DNA from: JAIXWP01 sp041391745
GTDB lineage: Bacteria > Bacteroidota > Bacteroidia > Flavobacteriales_D > Sanyastnellaceae
Assembly: GCA_041391745.1 (NCBI GenBank)
Contig: JAWKNK010000006.1
Span: 107,367 to 171,366 of the forward strand
Reading direction: 5' to 3'
DNA length: 64,000 nucleotides
Made by a program: the position numbers and the translations under genes. Numbering within the stretch: the first letter of the stretch is position 1; every line of letters starts with the position of its first letter. Below, piece after piece: positions 35,783-43,057 of this stretch. A model generated the notes under the pieces. That model did no database searches and was not told the DNA's origin. It saw only the letters and a program-made list of their open reading frames with translations.

Positions 35783-36349
35783 ATGAAGAAATTATTGATT
35801 GCCACTTTCGCGTTTGCAGCTATTTCAACTGCATACAGCTTTACTTGGTCAGCTGAACCTGTGAAAGCGATGAAAGCATATGTGGCTGATCCAGTGGTAG
35901 GAACAAACATTGGAGATAAGGCGCCTGAAATCGTTATGGCAGGTGTTGACGGAAAAGAAATTAAGCTTTCTAGCCTTAAAGGAAAAATCGTTTTGATTGA
36001 CTTCTGGGCTTCATGGTGTGGACCTTGCCGTCGTGAAAATCCAAATGTGGTAAGTGCATACGCTAAATACTCTAAGGCAAAATACAAATCAGCCAAAGGT
36101 TTTGAAATTTTCAGTGTTTCATTGGATCAAAACAAAGAAGCTTGGACTGCAGCTATTGCTAAGGACGGTTTGGTTTGGAAAAACCATGTAAGTGATTTGA
36201 AAGGTTGGGAAAACGGTGCTGCTGCTATCTACGGCGTGAGAAGTATCCCAATGAGTTTTTTGATTGATGAGAATGGAGTGATCGTTGGCAAGAATCTCAG
36301 AGGCTTGGAGTTGCACACAGCAATTGATAAGCACGTGAAAAGTTTATAA
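35783..36349 (+). CDS. TlpA-type thioredoxin-fold protein
   Basis: 188 residues with a signal peptide. The redoxin domain starts at VGTNIGDKAPEIVMAG and contains DFWASWCGPCRRENPN (WCGPC active site) and YGVRSIPMSFLIDENGVIVG (cis-Pro). It is a periplasmic thiol-disulfide reductase, perhaps for cytochrome maturation or general disulfide reduction. It has its own promoter-like TAACTTTG (35758-35765) and a strong terminator after it. Confidence 0.87.
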   Translation: MKKLLIATFAFAAISTAYSFTWSAEPVKAMKAYVADPVVGTNIGDKAPEIVMAGVDGKEIKLSSLKGKIVLIDFWASWCGPCRRENPNVVSAYAKYSKAKYKSAKGFEIFSVSLDQNKEAWTAAIAKDGLVWKNHVSDLKGWENGAAAIYGVRSIPMSFLIDENGVIVGKNLRGLELHTAIDKHVKSL

Positions 36350-36377
36350 TCCGAAGCGGATATATGATAAATTTGCG

Positions 36378-36404
36378 GCCCCGAAGAAATTCGGGGCTTT
36401 TTTT
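36378..36404 (+). terminator. Terminator after the TlpA-type gene
   Basis: Perfect 8-bp stem GCCCCGAA/TTCGGGGC with loop GAAA (36378-36397), followed by TTTTTTT. Confidence 0.9.
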
Positions 36405-36490
36405 ATATCCGCGGGCAAACTGCCACATTGACCAAATTTCAAGAATGGCAAAAAACTTGACAATGGCGGGCGAATTCAAATTGTAAAGTC

Positions 36491-37066
36491 ATGAAAAGTG
36501 AAGAAATAGAGAATACAGAGGCAAACGAAGAACAAGTGAAAAGCACAGAAACAGCTTCTGAGGAGACTACCAATGCCGAACAGACTGACAACCAGTCAGC
36601 AGAACAACCTGAATTGGCAGACGACACTAAGATGGAGAAGGAGTTGGCTGAATGGAAGGACAAGTACACTCGTCTTTTCGCAGAATTTGATAATTTCAGA
36701 AAGAGAACCGCTAAAGAGCGAATTGATCTTATTTCAAGTTCCACAGGTGATGTGTTGAAGGAATTGCTTCCTGTGATTGATGATTTTGATCGCGCAGTAA
36801 AGGCAAATGAGTCCACAGAAGATGTGAATGTGATCAAAGAAGGATTTGTATTGATTCACCACAAGCTTTATAAGAAATTAGAGTCAAAAGGACTCACACC
36901 GATCAACGCACAAGGAAAACCATTTGATACAGATTTTCATGAGGCGATTACCTCCATTCCGGCTCCAAGTGAAGATTTGAAAGGAAAGGTGGTAGATGAG
37001 GTTGAAAAGGGGTACTTGCTCAACGACAAGGTACTTCGCTTTTCTAAAGTGGTTATTGGTCAATAA
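36491..37066 (+). CDS. grpE: Nucleotide exchange factor GrpE
   Basis: 191 residues. The acidic N-terminal region (about 1-45, rich in Glu and Thr) precedes the long coiled coil (ELAEWKDKYTRLFAEFDNFRKRT). The C-terminal beta domain holds VDDFDRA and FDTDFHEAITSIPAP with the final RFSKVVIGQ, typical GrpE. It releases ADP from DnaK. It forms an operon with dnaJ 19 nt downstream; dnaK is not in this window. Confidence 0.93.
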   Translation: MKSEEIENTEANEEQVKSTETASEETTNAEQTDNQSAEQPELADDTKMEKELAEWKDKYTRLFAEFDNFRKRTAKERIDLISSSTGDVLKELLPVIDDFDRAVKANESTEDVNVIKEGFVLIHHKLYKKLESKGLTPINAQGKPFDTDFHEAITSIPAPSEDLKGKVVDEVEKGYLLNDKVLRFSKVVIGQ

Positions 37067-37084
37067 AAAAAGCACCATAGCATT

Positions 37085-38212
37085 ATGGCAAAAAGAGATT
37101 ATTACGACGTATTGGGAGTTTCAAAGGGAGCGCCGGAAGCTGAGATTAAAAAAGCTTACCGCAAGCTTGCTTTGAAATATCACCCTGATAAAAATCCAGG
37201 TGATAAAGAGGCGGAGGAAAAATTTAAGGAAGCTGCGGAGGCTTATGATGTATTAAGTTCTCCAGAGAAGAAGCAGCGATACGATCAATTTGGCCATGCT
37301 GGAATGGGCGGCGGCGGCGGCTATGGCGGCGGCGGTCACATGAACATGGACGATATTTTCTCTCAATTCGGGGATATATTCGGAAGTGCATTCGGCGGTG
37401 GCGGTTTTGGCGGTGGATTCGGTGGAGGAGGAGCTTCAAGTAGACGCGTGAAAGGATCGAACCTTCGTATCAAAGTGAAGTTGAACCTTGAAGAAATTGC
37501 ATTTGGTGTTACCAAAAAAATCAAAGTCTTCAAATTGGTAAATGCAGATGGGGTGAGCTACGATACTTGCGGCACCTGTAAAGGAAGCGGTCAAGTAAGA
37601 AGAGTTACCAATACCATCCTAGGTCAGATGCAAACCTCGAGCACTTGTCCAACTTGTCATGGAACAGGTAAAACCATCAAACAGAAACCGAAGGATGCGG
37701 ATGAGCACGGTCAAAAGCGTCAAGAAGAAGTGATTGAAATCAACATACCGGCAGGTGTGGGCGATGGAATGACTTTGAATGTTGCTGGAAAAGGGAATGC
37801 TGGCCCATACGGCGGCGTTCCTGGAGATTTGCTCGTGCAAATTGAAGAAGAAGAGCACGCATTTTTGAAAAGAGATGGTATTAATCTGTACTACGATTTG
37901 TATGTCAATTTCGTGGATGCAGCCTTAGGAGCAAATGCTGAAATTCCTCTTGTAAAAGGAAAAGCACAAATCAAATTGGATGCTGGAACACAAAGCGGAA
38001 AAATTCTTCGCTTGAAAGGGAAAGGTATTCCAGAAGTGAATGGATATGGAACGGGAGATCTACTTGTAAATATCAACGTTTGGACTCCAACAAAGTTGAA
38101 TGATGAGGAAAAGAAATTGCTCGAGAAATTGAGAAGTTCTCCAAACTTTCAACCTACGCCAACAGGAAAAGACAAATCATTTTTTCAAAGAGTAAAAGAA
38201 ATGTTCGGTTAA
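37085..38212 (+). CDS. dnaJ: Chaperone DnaJ with half of the zinc-binding region
   Basis: 375 residues. J-domain with HPD (YHPDKNPGD), a Gly-rich stretch (GGGGGYGGGGHMNMDDIF), the client-binding domains and the C-terminal dimerisation part. Only two CxxCxGxG motifs are found (CGTCKGSG and CPTCHGTG). The first and fourth motifs are absent: FKLVNADGVSYDT stands where motif 1 should be, and KPKDADEHGQKR where motif 4 should be. So zinc site II is kept and site I is lost. It is transcribed with grpE and ends in a terminator that contains its stop codon. Confidence 0.93.
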   Translation: MAKRDYYDVLGVSKGAPEAEIKKAYRKLALKYHPDKNPGDKEAEEKFKEAAEAYDVLSSPEKKQRYDQFGHAGMGGGGGYGGGGHMNMDDIFSQFGDIFGSAFGGGGFGGGFGGGGASSRRVKGSNLRIKVKLNLEEIAFGVTKKIKVFKLVNADGVSYDTCGTCKGSGQVRRVTNTILGQMQTSSTCPTCHGTGKTIKQKPKDADEHGQKRQEEVIEINIPAGVGDGMTLNVAGKGNAGPYGGVPGDLLVQIEEEEHAFLKRDGINLYYDLYVNFVDAALGANAEIPLVKGKAQIKLDAGTQSGKILRLKGKGIPEVNGYGTGDLLVNINVWTPTKLNDEEKKLLEKLRSSPNFQPTPTGKDKSFFQRVKEMFG

Positions 38213-38226
38213 CCGAACATTTCTTT
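38199..38226 (+). terminator. Terminator overlapping dnaJ stop codon
   Basis: A perfect palindrome with 12-bp arms AAATGTTCGGTT/AACCGAACATTT (38199-38222), then CTTTTTT. The TAA stop of dnaJ is inside the palindrome. It may also serve the convergent paaD gene. Confidence 0.8.
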
Positions 38227-38227
38227 T

Positions 38228-38719
38228 TTATAAGCATTTGAAATAATCAAAAGGATCTAAACAGTCCAAGCATTTGTATAATGCCTTGCATGCTGTGGTA
38301 CCAAATTGAGAAATCATTTGGGTGTTTTTTGAACCGCATCTTGGACAAGTAATGTTCTTCACTTTTCCCATTAGCAATCCTTTGTCGGCAGTGCCTTCAG
38401 GAGGTGCTATGCCAGTGGATCTTAATTTTTCTTTCGCCTCATCCGTCATCCAATCAGTAGTCCACGCGGGAGAAAGAATGGTTTTAATTTGAAAGGGACC
38501 TACTTTTTTTTCTACTAAAATTTCAGCAATATCTTCCTCGATGGTTTTCATTGCTGGGCAGCCACTATAAGTAGGAGTAATGGTAACCTCAATATTATTT
38601 TCAGAAACTTCAACGCCTCTAACAATTCCCATTTCAACCACGTTGATAATAGGAATTTCAGGATCTTCCACTTCTTTTAATATGTCCCAAATTGCTTCTT
38701 TAGAAAACATCATTACCAC
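38228..38719 (-). CDS. paaD: Phenylacetyl-CoA epoxidase subunit PaaD
   Basis: 163 residues. The MIP18/DUF59 fold (DILKEVEDPEIPIINVVEMGIV, TPTYSGCPAMKTIEEDI) is followed by a C-terminal zinc-ribbon-like part (CPRCGSKNTQ ... CKALYKCLDCLDPFDYFKC). PaaD is needed to mature or assemble the epoxidase complex. It overlaps paaC by 7 nt, in order paaB-paaC-paaD. Confidence 0.9.
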   Translation of the reverse strand: MVMMFSKEAIWDILKEVEDPEIPIINVVEMGIVRGVEVSENNIEVTITPTYSGCPAMKTIEEDIAEILVEKKVGPFQIKTILSPAWTTDWMTDEAKEKLRSTGIAPPEGTADKGLLMGKVKNITCPRCGSKNTQMISQFGTTACKALYKCLDCLDPFDYFKCL

Positions 38720-39468
38720 TTAGCATCAGGATAGGTCTTTGGCAAGTATTGCATTTCTGCCAAGATATATCCAAGGTGTTCGGTATGCATTCCTTGCTTG
38801 CCACCTTTGTGCGACCAGCCGTCTTCAGGGCATTGTATGGTAGCTTCTTTGCAAACTTCATCTACAATGTTTCTCCATTCCGATTTTAATGCACTTACAT
38901 CCACTCCCCAGCCCGAAGTCGCAGCTTCGGTGTCAAGGGCATCAGCTACAAACATTTCTCCAGTGTAATCCCAGAGTTCGATGAAGGCGCGCTGAATGCG
39001 TGTGTGGCTTTCTTCTGTTCCATCACCCATTCGCTTCACCCAATCGCTGCTGTGTTGCCAATGGTATTTCACTTCTTTAATTGATTTTTCTGCAAAAGCT
39101 TTTAAAAATTCATTTTGAGATTTTGCAAGCTCTCGAAGGAAGAGATAATACCAAGTAGAAAACAAAAATTGTCGGGCAATTGTTTTAGCATAATCACCAT
39201 TTGGCAATTCTACTATCAACAGGTTTTTATATTCTGTGGCTTCTCTTAGAAAAGCGATTTGATCTTCGTTGCGGCCTTTGCCTTCGATTTCAGCAGCATG
39301 CTTATACAAGTTGGTAGCTTGTCCAAGCAAGTCTAATGCAGTATTTGTAAGCGCAATGTCTTCTTCCACAACTGGGCCGTGACCACACCATTCGCCCAAT
39401 CTTTGACCAAGGATCAGCGCGTTGTCAGCATTTCTAACGAGGTATTCGAAAAATTTGTCGTTCGTCAT
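38713..39468 (-). CDS. paaC: Phenylacetyl-CoA epoxidase structural subunit PaaC
   Basis: 251 residues of the ferritin-like fold. Signatures: DNALILGQRLGEWCGHGP, LDLLGQATNLYKHAAEIEG, ARQFLFSTWYYLFL and KEVKYHWQHSSDWVKRMGDGTEESH. PaaC pairs with the catalytic PaaA to stabilise the diiron complex that epoxidises phenylacetyl-CoA. The gene is 8 nt after paaB. Confidence 0.92.
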   Translation of the reverse strand: MTNDKFFEYLVRNADNALILGQRLGEWCGHGPVVEEDIALTNTALDLLGQATNLYKHAAEIEGKGRNEDQIAFLREATEYKNLLIVELPNGDYAKTIARQFLFSTWYYLFLRELAKSQNEFLKAFAEKSIKEVKYHWQHSSDWVKRMGDGTEESHTRIQRAFIELWDYTGEMFVADALDTEAATSGWGVDVSALKSEWRNIVDEVCKEATIQCPEDGWSHKGGKQGMHTEHLGYILAEMQYLPKTYPDAKW

Positions 39469-39476
39469 AATGTCAA

Positions 39477-39764
39477 TTACATGTGTCCGATTTCTGGAGG
39501 GATTTCGTAGAAAGTTGGGTGTCTATACACCTTGTCATTTGCTGGATCGAAAAGGATATCTTTTTCATCAGGTGATGAAGCTGTGATATCAGAACTTTTC
39601 ACCACCCAAAGACTAACGCCTTCCATTCTTCTGGTGTACACATCTCTGGCGTTTTCGATTGCCATTTTTGAATCTGCAGCGTGAAGGCTTCCCACATGCT
39701 TGTGAGCTAAACCACTTTTGCTGCGAATAAAAATTTCCCAAAGGGGCCAATCTGCTTTATTCAT
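39477..39764 (-). CDS. paaB: Phenylacetyl-CoA epoxidase subunit PaaB
   Basis: 95 residues, the family length. WPLWEIFIRSKSGLAHKHVGSLHAAD and ARDVYTRRMEGVSLWVVKSSDI are diagnostic. PaaB bridges heterodimers in the PaaABC(E) complex. It is the first gene of the paaBCD unit; paaA lies 2.2 kb away on the same strand instead of immediately upstream. Confidence 0.92.
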   Translation of the reverse strand: MNKADWPLWEIFIRSKSGLAHKHVGSLHAADSKMAIENARDVYTRRMEGVSLWVVKSSDITASSPDEKDILFDPANDKVYRHPTFYEIPPEIGHM

Positions 39765-39856
39765 TTTAGTAAACTTGTATGCGATTTAAAAAGAAAGCTA
39801 AGTTAAGCATGTTTTAACAGGCATTCTATGATTTTTGTTTGTTAATTGAAAGAGCT

Positions 39857-40480
39857 ATGGAATTAAAAAAGATTTTCCCCGATTTATACGAAGAAAACCT
39901 CCGCAATGTCATTGAACAAGAGGGAACTGTGGTGCATTTGGAACAAGGTGAAATGCTCATGGACATTGGAGGATTTATAAAGTTTGTGCCACTCGTTTTA
40001 GAGGGTTCTCTTAAAATTATGAGAGAAGATAAAGATGGGCACGAGCTGCTTCTTTATTATGTGAAAGCAGGAGAAACTTGCGCCATGTCTTTGACTTGCT
40101 GCATGGGTGACGCACAATCAAACGTACGCGCTGTTGCTGAAGAACCAACTACACTTATTGCCATTCCGGTTAGATATATGGATTTGTGGACCAATCAATA
40201 TCAAAGTTGGAAATCGTTTGTAATGCACACCTATCAAAAACGCTTCGAGGAGTTGCTTGAAACAATAGATGGAATTGCTTTCCAAAAACTAGACGATCGT
40301 TTAGAAAAAGTACTCAAGTCACGAGTAGATATGGCGGGTTCTAACCATCTTGTGGTTACACACCAAGAGCTTGCTTCAGAGCTCAACTCATCTCGAGAGG
40401 TAATATCTCGCATACTTAAACAAATGGAAAAGCGAGGCATGGTTAAGCTTGGTAGAAACAAGTTGGACGTGCTTTTCTAA
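39857..40480 (+). CDS. Crp/Fnr-family regulator with three cysteines
   Basis: About 207 residues from ATG 39857 (the TTG at 39839 is less likely). The N-terminal cyclic-nucleotide-binding-like barrel lacks the cAMP phosphate-binding pattern. A Cys-rich segment AGETCAMSLTCCMGD places Cys at 75, 81 and 82. The HTH reads VTHQELASELNSSREVISRIL, with recognition residues R-E-x-x-S-R (170-175), a mix of Crp (RExxxR) and Fnr (ExxSR) types. It probably controls the adjacent rhodanese operon and the sulfur genes at 30-33 kb through the TGTGAY-N4-GTTACA sites. Sensing of sulfide, persulfide or redox state through the cysteines is inference. Confidence 0.85.
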   Translation: MELKKIFPDLYEENLRNVIEQEGTVVHLEQGEMLMDIGGFIKFVPLVLEGSLKIMREDKDGHELLLYYVKAGETCAMSLTCCMGDAQSNVRAVAEEPTTLIAIPVRYMDLWTNQYQSWKSFVMHTYQKRFEELLETIDGIAFQKLDDRLEKVLKSRVDMAGSNHLVVTHQELASELNSSREVISRILKQMEKRGMVKLGRNKLDVLF

Positions 40481-40493
40481 AATTTTCGAGTAG

Positions 40494-40538
40494 TGTGACT
40501 GAGGTTACATCAATGCCTTTAGTAGCATCGGATATTTG
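40494..40538 (+). promoter_or_regulatory. Crp-type site and -7-like element of the rhodanese operon
   Basis: TGTGACTGAGGTTACA (40494-40509) is an inverted repeat with halves TGTGAC and GTTACA. GATATTTG (40531-40538) follows as a -7-like element, with 36.5 bp from site centre to its last G, identical to the geometry at 31891-31935. The site starts 14 nt after the stop of the Crp-type regulator gene, so regulation by that protein is plausible. Confidence 0.65.
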
Positions 40539-40555
40539 TCTTAAAAATTAAAACG

Positions 40556-40834
40556 ATGCAATTAACAGAACTACTAAAGGCTCCTGGAGCCAAAGTGATT
40601 GATGTAAGAACTCCTGCAGAATTTTCTGGTGGACATGTGGCTGGTTCAATCAACATTCCGTTGAATGAAGTGCCTAATCGTATTGAAGAGTTTCGTTCTG
40701 GTTCTCCTGTTATTCTTTGCTGCGCAAGCGGAAACAGAAGTGGTCAAGCGACTTATTTCTTACAAGGTCAAGGTTTACAAAACATCTACAATGGCGGTGG
40801 CTGGTTGGATGTAAACTATTTCGCGAATCTATAA
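40556..40834 (+). CDS. Single-domain rhodanese
   Basis: 92 residues. GAKVIDVRTPAEFSGGHVAGSINIPL is the CH2A-type start, and ILCCASGNRSG contains the catalytic loop (CASGNRS). GGGWLDV closes the domain. Cytosolic persulfide carrier or sulfurtransferase. First gene of a four-gene operon with the Crp-type site in front. The next gene begins 11 nt after the stop. Confidence 0.9.
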   Translation: MQLTELLKAPGAKVIDVRTPAEFSGGHVAGSINIPLNEVPNRIEEFRSGSPVILCCASGNRSGQATYFLQGQGLQNIYNGGGWLDVNYFANL

Positions 40835-40845
40835 ACTCAAATCAT

Positions 40846-41145
40846 ATGTTTGGTTTTCTTAAAAAATTAGTTGGCGGCGAAAGTGTAGATGTAAAAGCAC
40901 TTATCGCCCAAGGAGCAAAAGTGATTGATGTACGCACCCCAGGTGAGTTCGCATCAGGTCATATCAAAGGAGCGGTAAACATTCCTTTGGATCAAGTAGG
41001 CTCAAAGATGAAAAGTCTTGATAAGTCGAAGACTTATGTTATGTGCTGCAGAAGCGGTATGAGAAGTGGCAACGCTACTCGCATCATGAAAAGTGCAGGT
41101 TTTGAAAAAGTTTACAACGGCGGAAGCTGGATGAATCTTAAATAA
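40846..41145 (+). CDS. Single-domain rhodanese
   Basis: 99 residues from ATG 40846; longer frames start inside the previous gene and are rejected. VIDVRTPGEFASGHIKGAVNIPLDQV and YVMCCRSGMRSGNA (active loop CRSGMRS) define an active rhodanese. The N-terminal MFGFLKKLVGGE is amphipathic and hydrophobic, so peripheral membrane contact is possible. It is close in sequence to the first rhodanese and probably arose by tandem duplication. Confidence 0.9.
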   Translation: MFGFLKKLVGGESVDVKALIAQGAKVIDVRTPGEFASGHIKGAVNIPLDQVGSKMKSLDKSKTYVMCCRSGMRSGNATRIMKSAGFEKVYNGGSWMNLK

Positions 41146-41152
41146 TTTTCAA

Positions 41153-41596
41153 ATGAAAAAGGTACTAGCTATAGCTCTCCTAGCTTCTGGATTGATTGGT
41201 TTGAATTCTTGCGCTGATGCCCAAAAGACTTCAGGTAGTCAGAACGAAAAGTCACAGGTTAGTCAAGAAGTTGTAACGAACAACAACGACTTGAATGCTG
41301 CAGAATTTAAGGATGCAATTGAAGCGGAAGGAATAACCTTGTTGGATGTGAGAACACCACAAGAGTTTGCTCAAGGTCATTTGGAAAATGCAACGATAAT
41401 TGACTGGTATGATCCAAACTTTAAAGCGGAAGCAGATAAGTTGGATAAAAATACTCCTGTGTATTTATACTGCAGATCAGGAAGTCGAAGCACCAGCGCT
41501 AAAGCAGCCTTGATAGCATTAGGATTTAAGGAAGTTCATCAAATGTCTGGTGGAATCAACTCTTGGATGGGTTCAGGATATCCAACAGTAAAATAA
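41153..41596 (+). CDS. Lipoprotein-type rhodanese
   Basis: 147 residues. The signal LAIALLASGLIGLNSC (Cys near 20) predicts a lipid-anchored envelope protein. The rhodanese domain has GITLLDVRTPQEFAQGHLENA and the active loop YLYCRSGSRSTSA. It is the envelope member of the three-rhodanese set and could handle sulfane sulfur in the periplasm. Thioredoxin follows 8 nt downstream. Confidence 0.87.
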   Translation: MKKVLAIALLASGLIGLNSCADAQKTSGSQNEKSQVSQEVVTNNNDLNAAEFKDAIEAEGITLLDVRTPQEFAQGHLENATIIDWYDPNFKAEADKLDKNTPVYLYCRSGSRSTSAKAALIALGFKEVHQMSGGINSWMGSGYPTVK

Positions 41597-41604
41597 TTGA
41601 AGAA

Positions 41605-41916
41605 ATGTCAGAGACTAAAGAAACATTTGGAAGCATCATCAACGGGTCAAAGCCTGTGTTGATTGATTTTTTTGCTACTTGGTGTGGGCCTTGCCAATAC
41701 CAACTTCCAATTATGGATGAGGTAGCTAGTGAGGTGGGTGAAGCGGCTAGAATTCTTAAAGTGGATGTAGATAGAAATCAAGCGATTTCTGCGCAACTAG
41801 GAATCAGAGGTGTGCCTACGTTGATGATTTTTAAAGATGGCGAAGTAAAATGGCGCGCATCTGGAGTAAAAGATAAAGAAACGCTCGTTGCTCTATTGAA
41901 AGAGCATGGAGCTTAA
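41605..41916 (+). CDS. Thioredoxin
   Basis: 103 residues from ATG 41605, with AGAA before it; a frame from 41563 overlaps the rhodanese and is rejected. Motifs FFATWCGPCQYQLPIMDEVA (WCGPC) and GIRGVPTLMIFKDG (cis-Pro) are present. No signal, so it is cytosolic. It probably releases sulfane sulfur from the rhodaneses or persulfides and is recycled by TrxB. Confidence 0.92.
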   Translation: MSETKETFGSIINGSKPVLIDFFATWCGPCQYQLPIMDEVASEVGEAARILKVDVDRNQAISAQLGIRGVPTLMIFKDGEVKWRASGVKDKETLVALLKEHGA

Positions 41917-41936
41917 AAGTAGGTTAGTGGTTAAAA

Positions 41937-41971
41937 TAAAAAAAACCGAACATTTGTTCGGTTTTTTTTTT
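41937..41971. terminator. Bidirectional terminator between thioredoxin and paaA
   Basis: Stem CCGAAC/GTTCGG with loop ATTT (41946-41961), extended by A and T runs of nine or more on each side. It serves the sulfur operon on plus and paaA on minus. Confidence 0.88.
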
Positions 41972-41976
41972 ATTTC

Positions 41977-42927
41977 TTAAACTGCCATTTTTGATTCATT
42001 CTTCAGGGCTTGTTTTTCTGCGTAAGCTGTTGCCGCTTCTCGCACCCAAGCGCCATTGTCGTAAGCGCTCTTTCTAGCTTGAAGTCTTTCCTTGTTGCAA
42101 GGACCGTTACCTCTTACTACTTCGTTGAATTCTGTCCAATCAATTTCTCCGAAATTATAATGGCCAGTGGCATCATTCCATTTCAAGTCTGGATCTGGAA
42201 TGGTAAGTCCCAAATATTCAGCTTGAGGAACTGTCATGTCCACAAATTTTTGGCGAAGTTCGTCATTGCTGTGACGCTTAATTTTCCAAGCCATGTTTTG
42301 GGCACTGTGCGCTGAGTCTTTGTCGCTAGGTCCGAACATCATCAAAGAAGGCCACCACCATCTATTGAAGGCTTCTTGAGCCATTTTCTTTTGCTCTGCA
42401 GTTCCTTTAGCCAATGCAATCATGATTTCATATCCTTGGCGTTGGTGAAATGATTCTTCTTTGCAGATGCGAATCATAGCTCTGCTATATGGACCGTAAG
42501 ATGTTCTTTGAAGCGAAACTTGATTCACGATAGCAGCACCATCGACCAACCAACCAATTGCTCCAATATCCGCCCAACTTAAAGTAGGGTAGTTGAAGAT
42601 GCTTGAATATTTTGATTTTCCTGAATGTAAATCTTCAATCAATTGATCGCGATTTACACCGAGTGTTTCTGCAGCACTGTACAAGTAGAGTCCGTGTCCG
42701 GCTTCATCTTGAACTTTCGCGAGAAGAATTGCCTTTCTTCTCAAAGATGGGGCACGTGTAATCCAGTTGCCTTCTGGCAACATTCCAACGATTTCACTGT
42801 GCGCGTGCTGAGCAATTTGTCTAACAAGCGTTTTGCGATAGCCTTCCGGCATCCAATCTTTTGCCTCAATCTTATTCTCAGCCTCAACGTATTGTTGAAA
42901 TTTCTCTAATAACGCTGTATTTTCCAT
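41977..42927 (-). CDS. paaA: Phenylacetyl-CoA epoxidase catalytic subunit PaaA
   Basis: 316 residues from ATG 42927 (MENTALLEKFQQY). The longer frame to 42978 is outside the family N-terminus. Diiron ligands are in AKVQDEAGHGLYLYSA (E-x2-H) and RICKEESFHQRQGYEIM (E-x2-H). KAILLAKVQ, RWWWPSLMMFGP and the EIDWTEFNEVVRGNGPC tail confirm PaaA. It epoxidises the ring of phenylacetyl-CoA with PaaC, PaaB and reductase PaaE. It is divergent from paaE and separated from paaBCD by the sulfur block. Confidence 0.94.
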   Translation of the reverse strand: MENTALLEKFQQYVEAENKIEAKDWMPEGYRKTLVRQIAQHAHSEIVGMLPEGNWITRAPSLRRKAILLAKVQDEAGHGLYLYSAAETLGVNRDQLIEDLHSGKSKYSSIFNYPTLSWADIGAIGWLVDGAAIVNQVSLQRTSYGPYSRAMIRICKEESFHQRQGYEIMIALAKGTAEQKKMAQEAFNRWWWPSLMMFGPSDKDSAHSAQNMAWKIKRHSNDELRQKFVDMTVPQAEYLGLTIPDPDLKWNDATGHYNFGEIDWTEFNEVVRGNGPCNKERLQARKSAYDNGAWVREAATAYAEKQALKNESKMAV

Positions 42928-43032
42928 GGTACGAAGGTATAAAACAGGAACAAGATTAGTAAAACAAATGTTCAACAAATTAGATATTTGGGTGATTTCT
43001 ATCAGTAAAAACTGAAAATTGCACGGAGTTTC

Positions 43033-43040
43033 TACATTTG
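43033..43040 (+). promoter_or_regulatory. -7 element of paaE
   Basis: TACATTTG fits TAnnTTTG, 17 bp before the paaE ATG at 43058, followed by TGCC as in the TTTGCRCC pattern seen elsewhere. No TTG stands at the right -33 distance, so activation may be needed. Confidence 0.5.
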
Positions 43041-43057
43041 TGCCACCAAATTTTGAT

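Noticed and set aside
37290..37440. GGCGGC-type repeats in dnaJ as a structured DNA repeat
   Set aside because: They encode the normal Gly-rich region of DnaJ.
39802..39818. Inverted repeat GTTAA-N7-TTAAC before the Crp-type gene
   Set aside because: Short, AT-rich arms, and no match to the sulfur-regulon site. Likely chance.
40717..40845. Longer start for the second rhodanese
   Set aside because: It lies entirely inside the preceding rhodanese gene in another frame and lacks family similarity. ATG 40846 gives the expected domain.
42993..43004. Fnr-like palindrome TGATTTCTATCA between paaA and paaE
   Set aside because: Eight fixed bases are expected about once by chance in 64 kb. Outer half-site bases do not match TTGAT/ATCAA, and the spacing to the paaE -7 element differs from that of the sulfur sites. 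It remains a possible site but is not supported.
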